In this document: positions 1 to 7,022 of the stretch, in pieces | Layout: every line of letters starts with the position of its first letter | Position numbering within the stretch: the first letter of the stretch is position 1 | NCBI GenBank assembly: GCA_963169045.1 | Contig: CAUJDF010000099.1 | Location: 1-64,000 of the forward strand | From: Myxococcota bacterium | GTDB taxonomy: Bacteria > Myxococcota_A > Bradymonadia > UBA7976 > UBA1532 | Reading direction: 5' to 3' | DNA: 64,000 bases | The notes under the pieces: model-generated | What the model was told of the DNA's origin: nothing | The model's database searches: none | The model's input: the letters and a program-made list of their open reading frames with translations, nothing else | Made by a program: the position numbers and the translations under genes

Positions 1-77
1 GGCTCGCCGCCCCCCCGCGCGGGGGCGCGCCCCCGCCCCCCCCGCCCCCGGGGGCCGCCGCGCCCGCGGCCCCCCCG

Positions 78-169
78 CCCCCCGCCCGACGCCGCGCGCC
101 GCCCGGCGCGCCACGCCCCCCGCCCGACGCCGCGCGCCGCACCCCGTCTCCCCCCCGCCCGACGCCGCG
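78..169. repeat. G+C-rich direct repeats
   Basis: Three near-identical copies of a C-run followed by GCCCGACGCCGCG start at 78, 116 and 151. The first two copies share 25 bases. The third diverges after 19 bases. The whole stretch from 1 to about 170 is almost pure C and G and I see no gene in it. Positions 170-284 hold only the upstream region of the next gene. A sequence like this is prone to assembly error, so copy number should be treated with caution. Confidence 0.6.
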
Positions 170-284
170 TTCCCGATCGGGAAGCGGCCGCCCACCAGTG
201 CACTCGCCGCGTACGCCGGCTTTCGTCGAAGAGCAGCTGCAGCGACCGGTGCGGCGAAGCCCCCCATCGCGCATCATCGACGCC

Positions 285-2675
285 ATGCGCAGCGCCCCGG
301 ACGTCACTCGCCTTCTCTCGCCGGGCCTCGGCATGCTGGTGGGCACCTTGCTCCTGTTGCTCGGCTGCGGCGCGGCGCCGCGGCCGGTTCCGGCGCCGGT
401 GGGCGTGCCGCTGGTCCGGCCCGGCGTCGTGGGCGAGCTGGCCGACCTGGCGCGGCGGGCCGAGGTCGTCGTGAGCGCCGTGGTGGTGCACGCCCGCCCG
501 ACGCGACGGGGGTGTCAGCGGGTCTGGCAGCTCGAGCTGCTGCCGGTGACGGTGCTGAAGGGGCGCGCCGACTTCTTCGACGTGGGCCTGCTCGCCGAGG
601 CGCCCGAGGGGGCGTGCGTCGAGGCGCCCCTCGAGGTCTTCGCGCGCGCCGGCGAGGTGTCGCTGCAGCGCCCGAGCCTGCTCTTCCTGGCGTCGGAGAT
701 GGTGCGCGAGGGCCAGGCGGGGCCCGAGGTGCCGCCGGACTTCGGCCTGGAGCGCGTGGGGCCGGTGGTCCTCGGGGCAGCGCCCCTCGAAGCCCTGGAC
801 GCGCTGGCGCCGCTCCTCGCGGGCGATCCCTGGCCGGTCCCGCCGCTGGGCCCGCGCGCGTTGAAGGTGGGCGAGCACACCGTGGTCGACGAGGCCACCG
901 GGCTGACCTGGCAGCGACGCGGCTCGGGGCCGCTGCGGGAGGCGCGGGCGCATCGCCACTGTGCGGCGCTCGAGCTCGACGGCCATGCGGACTGGCGCCT
1001 GCCCTCGGTCTTGGATGCGTCGAGCCTCTTCCGCCACGGGGAGACGCTGGGGCCCTTCCCCGCGGATGCCTTCCCGGAGCTCGTCGAGGACTGGTATTGG
1101 ACGGGGACCGACGACGACGGCGCCTGGGTCTTCGCGCCGGCGACCGGCGACGTGACCTCGACCCACTACGACGATCCCTCGCCGTATGGCAGCTATCACG
1201 CGCTGTGCGTCCGGTCCCATCGCGGCGCGCTCCCGCGCACGCCGCGCTTCCGGGTCGAGGGCGAGACGGTCGTCGACCCCCTCTCGGACCGCACGTGGCA
1301 CGCCGGCGTGCCGGCGTTGCGGAGCCTGCCCGAGGCGCGCGCTTTCTGTGGCTCGCTGCGGATCGCGGGGCACGCGGACTGGCGGCTGCCCACGGTGCAG
1401 GAGGCGCTCACCCTGCTCGACGTCGGGGGTCCCGGCGACGAGGAGCTGGACCTGTTTCCGGTCGCCCGGGAGGAGGACGCGATGTGGACCGCGACCCGCG
1501 TCGGCGCCGATCCGGACGAGGTCTTCGAGATGCGACACCCCGGCAGCCTGCACTTCTGGCCGGCGGGGAGCTTCGTCGGCGAGGGCGAAGTGGAGCGCAA
1601 GAACGCGATCTGCGTGCGGACCGGCGCCGCGCCGCCGCCCGAAGCGCCCGACGCCCAGGCACGCTACCCGTCGGGTCAGCCGGCGGCGGTGGGCCGGGTG
1701 GTCGAGGGGCTGCGCGAGGGGCCGTGGTCCTTCTTCGACCGGCGGGGCCGGCGGCTCGCGCGGGTGGGCTGGCGCGGCGGCGTCGCGGACGGCGCCGCGG
1801 AGCACGATTATCCGGACGGGGCAGGGGACGGGGGCCGGCGCCGCCTCGAGGTGACGATGGCCGGGGGCGTGCGGCACGGCCCGGCGACGGTGTCGGGCGC
1901 GCACGAACGCACCGAGCTGCGCTACTGCGCGGGGCTCGCCTGCGGGCACGCGCGGTCCTCTGTCGACGGGCGGCTCGTCGCCGAAGGTCGCTACGAGGCG
2001 GGCCGCCGCGTCGGCGAGCACCGCCGGTGGCATCCCGACGGCACCCTCGCCGAGGTCGTCCGCTACGAAGGCGGCGAGCTGCACGGCCCGAGCGAAGGCT
2101 GGTACGCCGACGGCAAGCGCGCCTTCGAGCGCCACTTCGAGCGCGGCCGGCGCCACGGGCGCCAGCGCGAGTGGCACCCCGACGGCGCGGTGATGAGCGA
2201 CGCGGAGCTCGTCCACGGCACCGGCGCCATCCACGCGCGCGACGCCCAGGGCCGGCCGCTGAGCGAGGCCGCCTGGAAGGATGGCAAGCCCGACGGCGCC
2301 TGGGTGACGTACCGCGAGGGACGGAAGAGCGCCGCCTGGAGCTATCGCGACGGCGTGCTGCACGGCGCGTGGCACGAATGGCACGACAATGGCCAGAAGC
2401 AGCGCGAGCGCACCTTCGTCGACGGCCAGCAGCACGGGCCCGAGGTCGGCTGGCACGCGAACGGGCAGAAGGCGGTCGAGCGTCTCTACGAGGCGGGCCG
2501 CCCCACCGGCAGTCTCACCGAGTGGGACGACGCCGGCAGGCTCGACCAGACCGGGCAGTTCGACGCCGCGGGGCGCCGCGACGGCGAGTGGGTGAGCTTC
2601 CACGAGGGCCGCAAGGTGCAGGTCGCGACCTGGCGCGCCGGCGAGCTGCTCGACGTGGAGTGGATGCGCGACTGA
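285..2675 (+). CDS. lipoprotein with DUF1566 and MORN/YwqK-type repeats
   Basis: This 796-residue protein starts with a hydrophobic signal ending in LLGC (Cys28), a lipobox, so it is probably an exported lipoprotein. The frame is open from 198, but the ATG at 285 gives the clean signal peptide. Residues about 195-310 and 323-445 are two DUF1566-like modules, each with GHADWRLP followed by a WTxT-type stretch and a final CVR. From about residue 459 to the end come repeats of the MORN_2/YwqK type (WHPDG, GxxHG, YxDGxR). In other bacteria such repeats occur in surface or toxin-associated proteins, but no enzymatic role is visible here. It stands alone; the next gene is convergent and 314 bases away. 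The exact function is unknown. Confidence 0.8.
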   Translation: MRSAPDVTRLLSPGLGMLVGTLLLLLGCGAAPRPVPAPVGVPLVRPGVVGELADLARRAEVVVSAVVVHARPTRRGCQRVWQLELLPVTVLKGRADFFDVGLLAEAPEGACVEAPLEVFARAGEVSLQRPSLLFLASEMVREGQAGPEVPPDFGLERVGPVVLGAAPLEALDALAPLLAGDPWPVPPLGPRALKVGEHTVVDEATGLTWQRRGSGPLREARAHRHCAALELDGHADWRLPSVLDASSLFRHGETLGPFPADAFPELVEDWYWTGTDDDGAWVFAPATGDVTSTHYDDPSPYGSYHALCVRSHRGALPRTPRFRVEGETVVDPLSDRTWHAGVPALRSLPEARAFCGSLRIAGHADWRLPTVQEALTLLDVGGPGDEELDLFPVAREEDAMWTATRVGADPDEVFEMRHPGSLHFWPAGSFVGEGEVERKNAICVRTGAAPPPEAPDAQARYPSGQPAAVGRVVEGLREGPWSFFDRRGRRLARVGWRGGVADGAAEHDYPDGAGDGGRRRLEVTMAGGVRHGPATVSGAHERTELRYCAGLACGHARSSVDGRLVAEGRYEAGRRVGEHRRWHPDGTLAEVVRYEGGELHGPSEGWYADGKRAFERHFERGRRHGRQREWHPDGAVMSDAELVHGTGAIHARDAQGRPLSEAAWKDGKPDGAWVTYREGRKSAAWSYRDGVLHGAWHEWHDNGQKQRERTFVDGQQHGPEVGWHANGQKAVERLYEAGRPTGSLTEWDDAGRLDQTGQFDAAGRRDGEWVSFHEGRKVQVATWRAGELLDVEWMRD

Positions 2676-2989
2676 TCGGAAGACTCGCCATGGCGCCGTC
2701 GGGGACGTCGAGAGCCGGCGCGGCGGTGTGGAGCCTCCAGGCGGGCGCGTGCCGAGGCCGCGGCGCGCCGTGGCGCATGCGCGGCGCTCCGCCTCCTCGA
2801 AACCGCTCACAGGTTCGACGGAAACAATCCGCCTGCTCCGCGTGCCGTCATGCTGCGCCATGCGGCGTCGCAGGGGCCCGAAAATCCTGCGCTGTGCCTC
2901 CTGGCACAGCTCGGATCTTCTGCACCCTGCTCCTTGCCTGGCTTGCACGCCGGCCCGCTCGTTGCGGCGTCTTGTTTCCGTCGACCCTG
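2676..2989. other. intergenic region between convergent genes
   Basis: This 314-base stretch separates the convergent lipoprotein gene and hflX. It is less G+C-rich than its surroundings. I see no gene with recognisable features in it. The only structure I can support is the hairpin at 2891-2910, listed separately. Confidence 0.6.
2891..2910 (-). terminator. candidate terminator of hflX
   Basis: GCTGTGCC and GGCACAGC form a perfect 8-bp stem around a 4-base loop. Read on the minus strand, the stem is followed after five bases by ATTTTC, a short T run. It lies about 80 bases downstream of the hflX stop. The T run is short and offset, so the termination role is inferred. Confidence 0.4.
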
Positions 2990-4123
2990 TCAGGTGTTCA
3001 ACGACGCGGCGATCCGGGCGTGCAGGGCGCGGACGTCGGCGCGGTCGTGGGCGGACATCGCGAGGGCGTCCGGCATCTCGGACACGAGCGCCGCGCGGTC
3101 CGGCACGCGGTCGATCTTGTTGAGCACGACGATCGCCGGGATCGACGACGCGCCGAGCTCGTCGACGACGCCCCGCGTCACCGCGAGCTGACGCCGCCAC
3201 GCGGGGTCGGCGGCGTCCACCACGAACAGCAGCAGCGAGGCGTCGCGCACCTCCTCGAGCGTCGAGCGGAACGACGCGACCAGCGCGTGCGGCAGCCGGT
3301 CGATGAAGCCCACCGTGTCGGTGACGAGGATGCGCGGCGTCGTCTCGGGGCGCAGCGCGCGCACGGTCGTGCCGAGCGTCACGAACGGCCGGTCGTCGAC
3401 GACCGCGTCGGCGCCGGTCAGGCCGCGCATCAGCGACGACTTGCCGGCGTTCGTGTAGCCGACGAGCGCCACGCGGGGCGCGTCCCGCCGCCGCGCCGTC
3501 CGCTGCGCCCGCGCCGCCTCCACGCCCTCGAGCTCGCGCCGGAGGGCCGCGACGCGCGCGCGGTTGCGCTGCTTCGCCAGCTCGACGTTGCTGTGGCCGC
3601 GCGACGCGCGCCCGCCGCCGCCCTCGCGGTCGCCGAGGCTGCGGTCGTCGCGCACGCGCGGCGTCTCGTACAGCAGGCGCGCGATCTCGACCTGCAGCCT
3701 CGCCTCGGGGGTCCGCGCGCGCTGCTCGAACACACGCAGGATGAGCGACGTGCGGTCGACCACCTCGACGCCGAGCGCCAGGCGCAGGTGGCGCTCCTGG
3801 CCGGGGCTCAGCTCGTGGTCGACGAGCACGAGGTCGACCTCGCCGGCGGCCGCGGGCGTGTCGGCGGGCGCCGGTCCGGCGGCCACCTCGCCGGGCCCGC
3901 CGGTCAGGGCCGCGAGCTCGCGCAGCTTGCCGGCGCCGAGCAGGCTCGGCTCGTTGGCCGTGGGCCGACGCTGCACGACGCGGTGCACGACGCGGATGCC
4001 GAGGCCGGCGGCGAGCCGCTCGAGCTCCGCAAGCGACGCTTCGACGTCGGCGGCGCCGCGGTCCGGCGTGTGGACGGCGATCGACAGGGCGCGCTCCGGG
4101 CGCGCCGAAGAGGGACGGGGCAT
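2990..4123 (-). CDS. hflX: ribosome-associated GTPase HflX
   Basis: This 377-residue protein belongs to the HflX branch of the Obg-HflX GTPases, which bind the 50S subunit and help split or rescue stalled ribosomes. The N-terminal HflX domain includes LLGAGKLREL (61-70) and VDHELSPGQ (101-109). The GTPase domain has G1 GYTNAGKSS (222-230), G3 DTVGF (269-273) and G4 NKID (335-338). A coiled segment around 140-215 links the two, and the C-terminal extension is short. An AGAGGAGG ribosome-binding site precedes the ATG. An Ala/Pro-rich insert at about 80-94 is unusual but does not disturb motifs. It is a single-gene unit here, not next to hfq as in enterobacteria. Confidence 0.96.
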   Translation of the reverse strand: MPRPSSARPERALSIAVHTPDRGAADVEASLAELERLAAGLGIRVVHRVVQRRPTANEPSLLGAGKLRELAALTGGPGEVAAGPAPADTPAAAGEVDLVLVDHELSPGQERHLRLALGVEVVDRTSLILRVFEQRARTPEARLQVEIARLLYETPRVRDDRSLGDREGGGGRASRGHSNVELAKQRNRARVAALRRELEGVEAARAQRTARRRDAPRVALVGYTNAGKSSLMRGLTGADAVVDDRPFVTLGTTVRALRPETTPRILVTDTVGFIDRLPHALVASFRSTLEEVRDASLLLFVVDAADPAWRRQLAVTRGVVDELGASSIPAIVVLNKIDRVPDRAALVSEMPDALAMSAHDRADVRALHARIAASLNT

Positions 4124-4518
4124 GACGGAGCCTCCTCTGGTTCGTTTCCAGGGAAGGCCCGCGGCGCAGGCTCATGGCGGGCGAGGAACGCCCGGCGGCA
4201 CGCGCACCGCGCCCGGGCCTTCCGACGTGTTCGGAAAGCGGGCACGGGAGGCGACGGGCCGCGACGGCGCCTTCAGGGAAGGGGCGTCGCGGACGTCGCC
4301 GCGCTCAGCGCAGCCGGAGGGAGGCGGTCGCCATGGGTGACAGTCTGGTCACCAGGACGCGTCCTGGCAAGTCGAAGTCTCGACGGCGGGCGGCTCGAGG
4401 TCGGCCCGCGCGCGTCGCCGGCGACGACGTTCAGGTCGTCTCTCAAAGCGGCGGCTGGCCAACTCGCATAGGAGTGGCGCCTCACGATGGCGCCAGGCTG
4501 CGGCATGGGCGCTGAGCC
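4124..4518. other. non-coding upstream region of hflX
   Basis: This 395-base stretch lies between the hflX start and the GTGGAC array. It should contain the hflX promoter, but I could not pick a convincing -35/-10 pair. I see no conserved gene in it. Confidence 0.5.
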
Positions 4519-4581
4519 GTGGACGTGGACGTGGACGTGGACGTGGACGTGGACGTCGACGCGCCACGCGCCACGCGCACG
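4519..4581. repeat. GTGGAC hexamer array, left arm of an inverted repeat
   Basis: Six GTGGAC hexamers and one GTCGAC fill 4519-4560. They run into a 24-base arm (4558-4581) containing two GCGCCAC units. That arm is matched at 23 of 24 positions by the reverse complement of 4737-4760. The array therefore forms the left end of an inverted-repeat structure around a broken gene. Confidence 0.85.
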
Positions 4582-4647
4582 AATTCCGCGACGAGCTCCT
4601 CCTTTGTCCGAGGGATCCATCAGGACCCCGGAACCGAGGAGAGCGCA

Positions 4648-4731
4648 GTGCTCGCGCACAAGAAGCTGGACGTCTACCGATGCGCCCTGGAGTTCCTCAC
4701 CATCGCGATTCGGATCGAGATGTGCCGCTGA
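4648..4731 (+). pseudogene. truncated four-helix-bundle (23S rRNA intervening-sequence type) protein
   Basis: A GTG start with an upstream GAGGAG opens a 27-residue peptide: VLAHKKLDVYRCALEFL, a few more residues, then TGA. The HKKLDVYRxxLEFL start is typical, from memory, of S23/four-helix-bundle proteins (PF05635 relatives, also related to the Avd proteins of diversity-generating retroelements), which are usually about 110-130 residues. Everything after the first helix is missing, so this looks like a deletion remnant. It sits inside the inverted repeat formed by the GTGGAC and GTCCAC arrays. The assignment rests on about 17 residues and should be checked by search. Confidence 0.6.
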
Positions 4732-4736
4732 TCCGC

Positions 4737-4817
4737 CGTGCACGTGGCGCGTGGCGCGTCACCGAGCGCGTCCACGTCCACGTCCACGTCGACGTCCACG
4801 TCGACGTCCACGTCCAC
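4737..4817. repeat. GTCCAC hexamer array, right arm of an inverted repeat
   Basis: The arm 4737-4760 is the inverted copy of 4558-4581 (23 of 24 bases). It is followed at 4770-4817 by eight hexamers: six GTCCAC and two GTCGAC. This mirrors the GTGGAC array on the left side of the truncated four-helix-bundle gene. Confidence 0.85.
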
Positions 4818-4832
4818 GAACGCGGCTGACGC

Positions 4833-5018
4833 GTGGCGCCGGGATCGCGCCGGGTCCGACGGCTCTTGCGCGGCGTTGTCGGCGCACTCGAAGAAGGGCA
4901 GACCCTCGGCGAGGTCGGCCGGCGGTTCGGCGTCGACCCGATGACCGCCTGGCGCTGGCGTCGGCACGGCGGACGGGTTCGGTCGAGCCCGAGAAGATGG
5001 GCGGCGTACGGACCGTGA
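4833..5018 (+). CDS. possible small helix-turn-helix protein or transposase remnant
   Basis: A GTG-started 61-residue frame contains LGEVGRRFGVDPMTAWRWRR, which reads as a helix-turn-helix of the kind seen at the N-terminus of transposases and small DNA-binding proteins. The upstream sequence lacks a clear ribosome-binding site and no catalytic domain follows. It lies next to the hexamer array and the 42-bp repeats, so it may be debris of a mobile element. It could also be a chance frame. Confidence 0.25.
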   Translation: MAPGSRRVRRLLRGVVGALEEGQTLGEVGRRFGVDPMTAWRWRRHGGRVRSSPRRWAAYGP

Positions 5019-5050
5019 AGATCGATGACACGGCCGCACAGGTGCTCGAG

Positions 5051-5198
5051 ACTCCGAGCAGGTCCGCGCCGGCCAGAGGCGCCCACCGACCTACTCCGAG
5101 CAGGTCCGCGCCGGCCAGAGGCGCCCGCCGGCCTACTCGGAGTAGGTCCCGACCTGCCCGAGGCGCCCGCGGACGTACTCCGAGTAGGTGTCCGCCGG
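5051..5198. repeat. 42-bp tandem repeat with a 15-bp dyad per unit
   Basis: Three full 42-base units start at 5051, 5093 and 5135, and a partial fourth starts at 5177. The first two differ at two positions; the third is more diverged. Unit junctions carry a 15-bp dyad of the form CCTACTCsGAGTAGG: perfect at 5132-5146, and with mismatches at 5090-5104 and 5174-5188. The 42-base spacing equals four turns of B-DNA, which would place all dyads on one helix face. I see no gene using the repeat; the next gene ends at 5312 on the minus strand. Confidence 0.75.
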
Positions 5199-5311
5199 TC
5201 GTGTCGTGCGCTCGGATATTGATGACGCCCGGTCTCTCGCCCATGCCGCCCGCCCCTGCGCCTGAGACGGGCCGGATCCCAGGGTGGGTGTCCGCGAGAC
5301 GGCAAGCGCCG

Positions 5312-5800
5312 TCAGACGCGCTTGTGCTCCACCTCCGCGCCATGTCGGCGCGCGATCGCCTCCACCCGATCCGCCACGCCCCGATGCTGGGTCTGGAATG
5401 TGACGAGCACCTTGCCGCGCCGCAGGTGCTCGGCCAGGCGCTCGAGCTTCGGGTCGGGCGTGCCCGCGCCGTAGAGCCCGCCCGAGAGCGCGCCCATCAG
5501 GCCGCCGGTGCCGCCGCCGAGCACCGCGCCGGCGAGGGGGCCGGCGGCGATGAGGCCCACCGGCCCGCCGACGATCGCGCCGGCCGCCGCGCCGACGAGC
5601 GCGCCGAGCAGCAGCCCGCGCCGCACGCCCGGACCGCCGTCGCTCTCGCCCTGCAGCTCGGGGCGGCCCGGGTCGAACCCCTCTTCATGGACCAGGACGT
5701 TGATGTCCTCGTCGCTCCCGAGGTCCTCGGTGCGGATGTCCTCGAGGGCGGCGTCCGCCCGACCGTGGTCGTCGAAGAGCGCGAAGACCGCGAAACGCAT
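5312..5800 (-). CDS. glycine-zipper membrane-associated protein, general-stress type
   Basis: This 162-residue protein starts MRFAVFALFDD behind a GGAGAAAG ribosome-binding site; a longer frame upstream lacks support. A soluble N-terminal part (1-55) with an alternating hydrophobic strand and acidic stretch resembles YflT/DUF1269-type stress proteins. Residues about 60-110 are a Gly/Ala-rich zipper (GALVGAAAGAIVGGPVG and similar), which could insert into a membrane. The C-terminal 45 residues form a small alpha/beta segment. It is divergent from the 156-residue membrane protein gene at 5891, with 90 bases between them. The function is unknown; an envelope-stress role is a guess from the architecture. 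Confidence 0.75.
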   Translation of the reverse strand: MRFAVFALFDDHGRADAALEDIRTEDLGSDEDINVLVHEEGFDPGRPELQGESDGGPGVRRGLLLGALVGAAAGAIVGGPVGLIAAGPLAGAVLGGGTGGLMGALSGGLYGAGTPDPKLERLAEHLRRGKVLVTFQTQHRGVADRVEAIARRHGAEVEHKRV

Positions 5801-5890
5801 GGTCTTTCTCCATCCCTGCTCGCCTGTCTGAAGCCGCCTGCGGTGCAAGAGGCGCGCCCCTTGCAGCCCAGCGACGCGCAGGAGGTAGCC

Positions 5891-6361
5891 ATGCTCGACC
5901 GGAGCTTCGTTCGCTCGCTGGCCTGCGGCCTCGCCGGGGCGCTGACCCTCACCGCGCTCCACGAGGGCGCGCGCAAGATGACGCGTTCCGCCCCGCGGAT
6001 GGACCGCGTGGGACGGGCGGGCGTCGCCCGGCTGTTCCGCGGTGTCGGGCGCGACGTCCCCCCGAAGGCGGCCCTGCAGAAGATGGCGCTCGTCGGCGAC
6101 CTCGCCGGCAACGCCATGTACTACGCGCGCGTCGCGCAGGGTCCGGTCGACGACGCGTGGCGCCGCGGCGCGCTGCTCGGCGCCTCCGCCGGCCTGGCCG
6201 CCATCGCGGTGCCCGCGGCGGCGGGCCTCGACGGCGGGGCCGCCGCGCGCAAGCCGGCGACCGCGCTGCTCACCGTGGCCTGGTACACGCTCGGCGGCCT
6301 CGCCGCCGCCGCCGCATGGCGCTTCCTCGGCGCGCGCGACCGCGAAGAGCTGCCCGTGTGA
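5891..6361 (+). CDS. small membrane protein of unknown function
   Basis: The 156-residue product starts at an ATG preceded by GCAGGAGG. It has an N-terminal hydrophobic stretch (about 8-23), a basic middle part, and two likely membrane segments near the end (about 95-113 and 128-147, the latter including TVAWYTLGGLAAAAAW). I do not recognise the family. The stop is 9 bases from the convergent stop of the zinc-ribbon protein gene. Confidence 0.7.
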   Translation: MLDRSFVRSLACGLAGALTLTALHEGARKMTRSAPRMDRVGRAGVARLFRGVGRDVPPKAALQKMALVGDLAGNAMYYARVAQGPVDDAWRRGALLGASAGLAAIAVPAAAGLDGGAAARKPATALLTVAWYTLGGLAAAAAWRFLGARDREELPV

Positions 6362-6370
6362 CGCCCGCGG

Positions 6371-7018
6371 TCAGAAGGCGGCCTCGGCCTGCGACTTCGT
6401 GAGGAGGTAGTAGCCGAGCGCGAACGCCAGAAAGAGGAACGCCAGGAACGTGAGCAGGACGAGGCCGCGCAGGCGGCTGCCGAGCTGCTCCGTGCGGCGG
6501 CCCTCGACCTGTGCGATGCGGACGAGCGCCGCCTTCACCACCCGCTCGCGATACGAGGCGACGCGGGCGTCCTCGAGCGCGCCGGGCGCGGTGAGGCGCC
6601 GGTAGCAGGCGCCGGCGAAGTCCAGCAGGTTCTGCTCGAGGCACATCTGGATGAACGCATGGTGCCCGGCCTCGTCGTCGAGGTCGGCGCGCAGGCGCTC
6701 CCAGCGGGCGCGGATGGCCTCCGCGGCGGGATGGCCGGCGAGCGGATCGGGCACGGCGCCCTCGAAGCGCGCAAACACCAGGCCGCAGCGGTGGCAGGCC
6801 TGCTCGTCCGCCTGCAGGTGGCCGCACTTCGGGCACAGCTGCAGCGCCGGGACGACGACGCCGGGGGGGACCGGGGCCTCCGGCGCCGGCGGCGGGGCGC
6901 TCACGCCGACGCGGTTCGCCGCGCCGCAGGCGGCGCACGAGAAGCCGAGGCCACCGTCGACGGCCGACAGCCGCTCGACCTCGATGAAGCTCTCGCAGTG
7001 CTCGCACTGGACGCGCAT
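6371..7018 (-). CDS. zinc-ribbon protein with C-terminal membrane anchor
   Basis: This 215-residue protein begins MRVQCEHCESF. It carries an MJ0042-type zinc ribbon (CEHC then CAACG, residues about 5-35) and a second ribbon (CPKCG then CHRCG, about 65-90). A soluble helical region follows, and then one membrane segment near the end (about 185-208) with a short cytoplasmic-type tail. It starts only 4 bases after the stop of the substrate-binding lipoprotein gene, so the two are probably co-transcribed. The role is unknown. Confidence 0.75.
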   Translation of the reverse strand: MRVQCEHCESFIEVERLSAVDGGLGFSCAACGAANRVGVSAPPPAPEAPVPPGVVVPALQLCPKCGHLQADEQACHRCGLVFARFEGAVPDPLAGHPAAEAIRARWERLRADLDDEAGHHAFIQMCLEQNLLDFAGACYRRLTAPGALEDARVASYRERVVKAALVRIAQVEGRRTEQLGSRLRGLVLLTFLAFLFLAFALGYYLLTKSQAEAAF

Positions 7019-7022
7019 GCGG

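Noticed and set aside
4519-4731. A peptide starting with repeated Val-Asp from the hexamer array
   Set aside because: The Val-Asp stretch is only the translation of the GTGGAC repeats. The family-like part starts at the GTG at 4648, which has its own ribosome-binding site.
5051-5198. CRISPR array
   Set aside because: Units follow each other without unique spacers and the unit itself is 42 bases with variation spread along it. No cas gene is present.
4487-6361. A 624-codon plus-strand frame covering the repeats and the gene at 5891
   Set aside because: Only the last 156 codons follow a good ribosome-binding site. The upstream part runs through the hexamer and 42-bp repeats and opposite the glycine-zipper gene.
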